Below, piece after piece: positions 1-6,070 of a stretch of DNA of 10,413 nt. Source of the stretch: Monoraphidium neglectum. Its lineage: Eukaryota; Chlorophyta; Chlorophyceae; Sphaeropleales; Selenastraceae. The translations under genes were made by a program, and so were the position numbers. The stretch covers positions 5,263 through 15,675 of the forward strand of contig NW_014012325.1 in assembly GCF_000611645.1 (NCBI RefSeq), given 5' to 3'. Below the pieces are notes generated by a model that worked only from the letters and a program-made list of their open reading frames with translations, ran no database searches and had not been told where the DNA came from. Position 1 is the stretch's first letter. Each line of letters starts with the position of its first letter.

Positions 1-91
<91 letters not shown>
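1..91. repeat. (CA)n dinucleotide microsatellite
   Basis: An uninterrupted CA/TG run of 45 units plus one base fills the left edge and probably continues beyond the window. Read on the minus strand it is a TG run beginning 44 nt past the mannanase stop codon, so it lies in or just after that gene's 3' untranslated region. It is strictly alternating purine-pyrimidine and therefore able to adopt Z-DNA. Its length is likely to vary between strains. Confidence 0.98.
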
Positions 92-92
<1 letters not shown>

Positions 93-104
93 GAGCAAAG
101 TGCC

Positions 105-131
105 CGCCCGCCCAGCCGTGACGGGCGGGCG
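105..131. repeat. GC-only inverted repeat in the mannanase 3' UTR
   Basis: Bases 105-113 (cgcccgccc) are perfectly complementary to 123-131 (gggcgggcg), leaving a 9-nt loop. In the minus-strand transcript this is a strong all-GC hairpin starting 3 nt after the mannanase stop codon and followed shortly by the TG run. It could affect 3'-end formation or mRNA stability. No function is established, and a chance palindrome in GC-rich DNA is possible. Confidence 0.6.
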
Positions 132-134
132 TCC

Positions 135-2949
135 TCAAGACGGCCGCATGACTCTCAGCTGCTGAGCAAACTGGACCACCAGGTCAGTGGAGGCCCTGTC
201 GTTGACGGTCGGCTGCGCCCCCTCTTTCGAGGCCTCAGCGTCCGGCTCCCCTTGCTCATAGAGCTGTGGAGGCGGCGCGGGGTTGCGAGGGTGCGACGAG
301 CAGGTACCGTTATTGACTGAAATCCATTCAAGCGCACACTTGCCCATGCGGCTGCCTGCAAGCACGGGCAAAGCGTAGACCGTGTAAACTCGCAATCCAT
401 ACAACACGACACCTACAGCAACACAACCAAGCACTGTGCGCCCTTCGCACCCTCCCACCGTGTAGCTGTCGTAGTCCGGGTAGCTCTCGTGGGCAAACAT
501 CCACACCAGGCTGCCCACCAGGGTGCCACCCTGCTGCGCCTCCTCCGACGCGACCGCTAGCAGCTGGGGCCGGGAATGTGTGGGAGGCAGCAAACAAGGG
601 AGGGTGGGGGGTTCAGGAGAGAACCAATAGGGAAGGGCGTATCACTCTGGCGGCATGGCGGGATTGTCAAGCGACTCGCGTTCAAGTACCGTTGGGGTGT
701 GAGGATTGAGGAGCCCAGGCACAACAGACCAGCAGACCCACCCGTCTCAAAGCGCACTCCCGTGCCTGCACGCGCGTCAGCTGAACACGCAACGCGCAAC
801 CCGACCACTCACCTTCTCAAACAGCGCCTCGCGCCCGCTGCCCGCGGGCTTCTTCCCGAATTCCTGCAGGCACAGCGGCTTCCCTAACTGCTTGGCGGCC
901 TGTATGTGGCCCTTCACCCAGTTCACAGCCCAGTCGACGCGCGCCTGGTCGCCGCAGTCTGTTGGGCACCACTATGGTGATGGGGGTGGAGGGGACAGCG
1001 ATGCGAGGCGTGCGTGGGGAGGTGTGCAGCGGGCTCAGGGACCCAGACAAGAATTTGGGGCCCCGGGAAGGGACGCCATCCGCAAGGATGAGGTTGGACG
1101 ACGTCATGTGCCGCAACCTATGCACGCACCGGTGCTGAGCTCTCACTTTGACACAGGCGTCGTTGCGTGCACACTCAGGCACCGCTGCGCCGCGCAGAGT
1201 TGGAGCGTAAGCGAGGGACGGCCTCTCACCTGGTCCGCATACAGGTGTATGCTGGCAAAGTCGATGCTGGGCGATGCGTTGTTTGCCACCCAGTCGACGC
1301 CGTGCGTCTGGTTGTACGGGTTGCACGCCGCGGCGAGGCCCGGCGTCGAGGGTCCGAAGAAGCCCTCGAGCCCGACGGTCACGGGGTGGTTTGGGTCCAG
1401 CGACTTGACGTGGGCGGCGGCGGCATCGATCCAGGACGTGAGGGCGGCGCAGGTGTCGTCGCCGTCGTTGCGGGGCTCGTTCACGAGGTCCCACGCAAAT
1501 ATGGTGGGGTCGTCCCTGCACGCCGGTGCCAACATGCCGCCCCCCACCCGTTGTGCGGCTTTGTGTGCGACGCATGAACCCTGTGGACTGACAGGTTTAG
1601 GCAGGGCAGCCCGCAGCAAGCAGCCGGCGGCCCTTGAATCCGTGACCACCTCTGTGCAACGCGCACGAGATCGCCGGCACCGCTCCCGCTCGCCTGTCCC
1701 CGGTTGCACGCCGCCGTGTCACCTCTCACCGGTAGGCCACCCCGGTGACAGTGTTGACGCGGGTCACCACGTCGGTGACGTACTGGCGGTACATGGCCTG
1801 GCACTGGGGGTCGCAGTAAAAGTCCTCCCCCCTCGCAGGTGACCCGGGGGGCAAGCCGCGCGACCACCTGGCTCGGGGGAGGGGGATGCGGGCGCGTATG
1901 GATTTTGTATGGTGAGCCTTGGGTCCACAGAAGGTGAGGGGCCGCGGGAGTGACGCTCCAGAGCCCCTAGTGTCCAGGACGAGGCCTATCCAAGGCCAGG
2001 GGCGATAAGGTCTCCTTGAGAGGGGGTCGCAACCGCCCTCTTCCCCAACAGCAGGGCTGCACCTGTTGCAATTCGGATGACTTGCTGCAGCCTGTGCTGG
2101 GTGCAGCCCCTCTTGCGCCCCCTCACCTGACGTACTGAGGGAAGCCCCCAAAGTCCTCCCAAAAGTTGCTGAGCGTGAGCATCAGCCGCAGCCCGCGCGC
2201 TGCGCACTGAGCAATGACCCAGTCCAAGCCCCTGAACACGTTTTCATCATACACGCCTGACGGCGGCCGGGCGGGGACAGCTGCATTGACGAACTGCCAC
2301 CCCATCAGGCCCAGGGGCAGCATGCTGTGGGCTCCCAGGCCCCCGATCCTCGCAGCCATTGGGCGCGGCATGGACCTGCCGCGCCCATGTCCCCTGCGCG
2401 TGCCGTGCGAACGCGCGGACCCCCGTGCGCACCCGGCGCCGTCTGCAGTGCGTTCCAGCCGCCGCCGTCGTTGAAGGCCCACGTCCGGATCACAGAGAAG
2501 CCCAGGCGCTGGCACGCGTCCAGTGTCTCCAGCGCCATGTGCCGCGTCTGCCCCTCGCTCGCGCCGCGGGTCTACAAGCGCCGTGGGCCGCACGCACCAC
2601 CGCGGCGGAATCGACTTGTTGCTGCCAACGCGGCGTTCGCCGTGTTGAGCGCGCTGGGACTCTGCACACGTGCTGAACTGCACTGCATGCAGCATCAATA
2701 CCCTCACCATAGCCCGTTCCATTGTGCCCCCCCACCTCCCGCCCCCCCCCCCCGCACCATCAAGTAATAGCAGTTGACACCGCAGTAGTAGTCAGAGTCA
2801 CTGACAGGCCCTGCAAGGGGCACCGCAGAGCTTTCCTTCGGCTGCTGATTGGCGCCATTGCTGGCCGCACCTGACGCAGCGCCTGGGGCCGCAGCGATTG
2901 CAGCATCACCCTGCGCCGACGGCAACTCTGAGCTGAAACACATACCCAT
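135..2949 (-). CDS. Plant-type GH5 mannan endo-1,4-beta-mannosidase, 8 predicted exons
   Basis: Predicted 425-aa endo-beta-mannanase (GH5, closest to the plant/fungal subfamily 7), which cleaves internal beta-1,4-mannosyl bonds of mannans. Exons in sense order: 2949-2758, 2571-2433, 2256-2127, 1867-1730, 1515-1230, 971-813, 563-459, 263-135; phases all agree. Family landmarks run in order: GVNCYYLM (residues 57-64), VIRTWAFND (91-99), LSNFWEDFGG (139-148), DDPTIFAWDLVNEPR (201-215) with acid/base Glu213, IHLYADQW (289-296), LQEFGK (330-335) with nucleophile Glu332, and Trp369 in SLVWMF. The tail ASTDLVVQFAQQL matches the family's C-terminal helix. All catalytic landmarks are intact, so the enzyme is probably active. 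Oddities: no signal peptide from the chosen start (MGMCFSSEL), an Ala/Gly-rich first 50 residues, and loss of the usual first beta-strand before GVN. The last intron (264-458) is stop-free and in frame, so an unspliced ending with 65 extra residues is possible. A further upstream exon cannot be excluded. Confidence 0.9.
2727..2753. repeat. C/G homopolymer tracts beside a 5' splice site
   Basis: The plus strand has 7 C, then a short spacer with CCC, then 12 C (2742-2753). In the mannanase pre-mRNA this gives G-runs of 12, 3 and 7 within about 27 nt, beginning 2 nt inside intron 1 (donor at 2757-2756). The 12-G run can supply two tracts, so a G-quadruplex could form over the start of the intron. 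The structure is inferred from sequence only. Confidence 0.6.
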
Positions 2950-3307
2950 TGATAAAACTATATTAGAAGATTGATTTGCGAAACTTGAAGGCTAGAGCGC
3001 GTGTGTTGGGCGCCTTGCACCGTTGCTCGGCCTGAGATCGGTCTTTCAACGGCCGCGCTGCTGAACGCGTGAAGGCACCACAAGGTCAGCAGAATGTAAG
3101 CCGGCGAATGGATCGCGCACTTTGGACGGGGGCAACACGAGCGGTCACTTGCTCTGGGCAGCCGGTGACCTCTGTCACCCTGACGTGCCCGCAAGTCCAC
3201 CTGAGCGAGGCCGGCCGCCTACGGCCCTACCTTTGAGCCTGCCCGCGTTCCTCGGCTCCGGACTGGCTCAACGCCCTCAAAACCGACCCACATGCGTATG
3301 GCGTTTG
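2950..3307. other. Intergenic: 3' flank of the carrier gene and promoter/5' UTR of the mannanase
   Basis: No coding exon is supported here. Immediately upstream of the mannanase ATG is an AT-rich patch (about 2950-2985), unusual in this GC-rich setting and containing TAATATAG and TTTTATC in the sense direction; it may be leader or core promoter. Upstream of it a minus-strand frame encodes a hydrophobic stretch (AYILLTLWCLHAFSS, about 3050-3100). It ends in TAG before the mannanase start and I could not splice it convincingly onto the gene. Confidence 0.5.
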
Positions 3308-4009
3308 TTACAAGAACGCGCCCCAGCGCTCGAGCAGCGCCAGCGTCCCGACCAGCTGCGGGAGCATGAGCAGCAGCGACGCCACCATGGCCGCTGTAAT
3401 CGCGTGGGTCCCCGTCTCGTACTGCTTGCAGATCACAAATGCGGTCTGCGCCACCGGCAAGATGGACAGGATGACGAGGGCAACCGCCATGTCGCCGTGG
3501 AAGCCCGAGAGGCGCGCTATCAAGGCCATCAGGGCGGGGGCCAGGGTAGCGCGCAGCACGAGGAATGTCGTCAGCTGTGGGTGGAGGTAGAAATGCATAG
3601 AAATTGGAGAAAAGATAGGCTCAGGGGAGGATGCGTGATACGTGTGTGTGTGTATCGAGTATGGGGGGTGCGCGATGCACGCATGCACATGCTTGTGTAT
3701 AAAACAACCCCGCCGCATGCTGCGGCAACAATCCTCCATACTATGTCCCAGCTCCTGGGGGCTGCCCCCCAGACCCACCTCTCTCTGCCCCGGCCCCTTG
3801 GCCGCCTCCTGCCCTTCCGCCCAGAGCCCGGTGCAGAAGAGCGTGACAGGCGCGGTGCAGCCCGCAAACCAGCGCAGCAGCGGCTCCACGAAGCCCAGCG
3901 CCCTCAGGTGGCGGGGGCTGGTGGGCTCCAGGATAACGGCGGAGCCCAGGCAGGACAGCAGCAGCGCAGCAGCAGTGCTCCAGACCATTGGGTTCTGTGT
4001 GTGTGGTTT

Positions 4010-4057
<48 letters not shown>

Positions 4058-5532
4058 CGCGCGCATGTGTGTGGGTGCAGGCGCGAGTGCATGAGCGTGC
4101 ACATGTGTGCGTGAGTGCAAGCATGCAAGCATGCAGTGAGTGCAGCCATCATGATGTTGTGTCCCCTGGGTACAAATTCACTAGGCAGCCAGGCGCATCG
4201 CAGGCAAACCTGTCGGCCCCTCCCTGCAATAATTCAAATGTTGTGTCACCAGACCTGCGCACCCGGGCCATCATCAGCAGAGCCCCTCCTCCACCTGGCG
4301 CCGCTGCCACCGCTGCAGCCGCCACTGGGCCCCTCTCCCCGCGATCCGCCGTGCCCGATTGTGGAGCTGCTGCTGCTACGGTTGCCGCTGCCAGCGCCGC
4401 TGCCGTTGCCGCTGTTGGCGCTGCTGCTGGTGCTGTCGAGGCTGCCGTGCTGCTATGGACGCCACCGCCGCCACTGCACACAACGATGTCATGCGGGCCC
4501 CTCCCTCGCGCCCCAGCTAAGGCCCCGCCGCCCCTGCGTCGTCCCGCGCCGCCCTCGGCCTCGGCGCCAGCTTTGACCGATGGCAGCAGCAACTCGTGCT
4601 CCTCTGACTTCTGTGCGCGCTGCGCCGCATCAAACAGCACTGCGGCCGAGGGCAGCTGCTGGAAGTACAGCACCACCTGGGAGAGGGTGGCGGACGCCAG
4701 GCGGTGCCAGCACAGGTGTTTCAGTGACGTCATACATTGAGACCTTGAAGCACACACCTCTCCCTGGGCACCACAAGCCGCTTTGCTTCGCTGTCACCCG
4801 TGGTCACTTTGAAGAATTCGCAGGTCGGCAAAGCGCGACGGCAGGCAGACACGTCGGCACGTGATTGCCAGACCGGCAAGCTCTGGCCAAAGAGCGGGCC
4901 GCGCCCGCTCACCGTGGCCAGCATGCCCAGTGGCGCGTACCGCGGCCCCAGTGCGGCCTCTAACACCACCGGCCCCAGGATGCCCGTGTTGTTGGTGGTC
5001 AGGACCAGCGACTCGACCGCCAGCCGCGCGCGGTCGATGCGGCGGCGGGCGGCGAGCTGGCCGGCGGCGCAGAGCAGCTGCAGGCCGAGCGACCACGATA
5101 GGAAGGCGCAGAGGACGCTGCGGGCGCGGGGTCGCCGCGGCGGCGGCGGCGCTGACTGGGCAATTCAAGACAGCGCCGGGCGGTGGGGGGGGCGGCAGCT
5201 GTGCCGTATCAAGGTTCAGGGGGCTCGCGCCCGCGTGCAGGGCAGCATACGAGGTGGTCAAAGCCACCAGTACTCACGCAGTGCATGGGCTGCGACCATC
5301 CCCAGCTGCTGTGGCCGGCCCCATACCTCCAGTTTTCCTTCCGCCGCATGTCCGTTTTCACCGCCAGCAGCCAGACCTGCAGCGCTGGGATGCACACCCG
5401 CAGCACGAATAGGTTGAGCTGCTGCACGGCGGGCTCCGAATCGAGCGCGCGCCACCGGGCGCATGCCCAGCCGGCGGCGAGCGCCAAGAGGCTCTGGACG
5501 CCAGTGAGCATGATGTTGACATAGTCAATCAT
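3308..5532 (-). CDS. PIN/PILS-like auxin efflux carrier family membrane transporter, 5 exons
   Basis: Predicted 435-aa member of the membrane transport protein (auxin efflux carrier; PIN/PILS-like) family. Land-plant relatives export or sequester auxin; substrate and membrane in an alga are unknown. Exons in sense order: 5532-5327, 5117-4913, 4676-4263, 3994-3779, 3574-3308, phases consistent. The N-terminal half (1-155) has about five hydrophobic segments, including LRVCIPALQVWLLAVKTD (44-61) and ESLVLTTNNTGILGP (104-118), which fits the family's N-terminal Asn/Gly/Pro motif. A hydrophilic, very Ala/Gly-rich loop follows (about 156-268). The C-terminal half opens with RNPMVW (275-280) and contains ILPVAQTAFVICKQYE (386-401), matching the conserved penultimate-helix motif, and ends LERWGAFL. 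Roughly ten membrane segments around a central loop is the family plan. The loop is longer than in typical PILS and shorter than in long-loop PINs. The ATG at 5532 gives a normal family N-terminus. Intron 4 (3575-3778) is stop-free and in frame. Confidence 0.88.
4011..4073. repeat. 63-nt alternating purine-pyrimidine tract (TG)n-(GC)6-(TG)n in intron 3
   Basis: From 4011 to 4073 every step alternates purine and pyrimidine: GC, then 18 GT units (4013-4048), AT, GT, six GC units (4053-4064), AT, then GT units. Mixed TG plus a GC core is a classic Z-DNA-forming composition. It lies in the carrier gene's intron 3 (3995-4262), about 15 nt upstream, in sense terms, of the 3' splice site. There the transcript has a CA run in place of a pyrimidine tract. 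Confidence 0.95.
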
Positions 5533-6070
5533 TCTGCCTGTTTTTTTACGCTGTCATCATGTATGATCCATCGACCTTCCGCCCCTGCATTGGCAGCAGT
5601 CGAGCAGTGGAGGCAAAGCGCTGGCTCGCGCGAGGCGCACGCCGTCGCAGCCACCAGGACGGGGGCCCAGTCGCAGCGGTAATATATGTCGAATCGGTCA
5701 AATCAAGGTGTAATACATTCCACAGGAAGATATGAACAACATGCGCGAGGCAACCAGATCATGCCATTTTTTGCTGTAGCGACGGGCTGTGATTGTACTG
5801 GTGTTCGCAATCTCACTGCAACGTTGCCGCTTTTGCTCCCCTACCACCTTATGTGCTCGTGCTGTGAGCGGTCTGGTGACGTAGCTGGTGACGCAAGGCA
5901 GATGGTTGACCAGGCCTTTGGTGCTGCCACCCCAGTTTTTGCGTTTCAGGTGCCTCAATACCCTCATTGGTGTGTTATGAGATGCGCTTACAAACCAATC
6001 ATGATGACCGCGCCGCTGCGAGCAGGCACCGCAGCAAAGAGGCGGGAAACAACGCGAGGCTGTGATCCTG
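5533..6070. other. Intergenic: NOT4 3' region and carrier promoter/5' UTR
   Basis: No supported coding exon. On the minus strand a TGTAA (5992-5988), the polyadenylation signal known from Chlamydomonas and other chlorophytes, lies about 80 nt after the NOT4 stop codon. A TATATTA-like sequence at 5688-5680 lies about 150 nt upstream of the carrier ATG and could be its TATA element. A run of seven A's in the sense strand sits just ahead of that ATG. The long minus frame covering 5698-6312 overlaps the NOT4 exon in another phase and shows no family similarity. Confidence 0.5.
5988..5992 (-). terminator. Candidate TGTAA polyadenylation signal for the NOT4-like gene
   Basis: The minus strand reads TGTAA here, 79 nt beyond the stop codon at 6071-6073. 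TGTAA is the recognised chlorophyte poly(A) signal, normally 10-20 nt before the cleavage site. A five-base match can arise by chance. No such downstream match was found for the mannanase or the histidine phosphatase, and the only one near the carrier gene overlaps its stop codon (3308-3312). Confidence 0.35.

Noticed and set aside
706..1842. Long plus-strand open frame of 378 codons
   Set aside because: It lies antisense to the mannanase exons and introns, which carry clear GH5 motifs; stop-poor antisense frames are common in GC-rich DNA, and the translation resembles nothing known.
2958..3200. Minus-strand frame with a hydrophobic stretch that could be a mannanase signal peptide
   Set aside because: It has no ATG close to the hydrophobic part and ends in TAG before the mannanase start, and I found no convincing in-phase donor linking it to the acceptor-like TTTCAG; kept only as a caution on the N-terminus.
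3988..4740. Plus-strand frame beginning with Val-Cys repeats
   Set aside because: It is a translation of the TG microsatellite followed by the antisense of the carrier loop exon.
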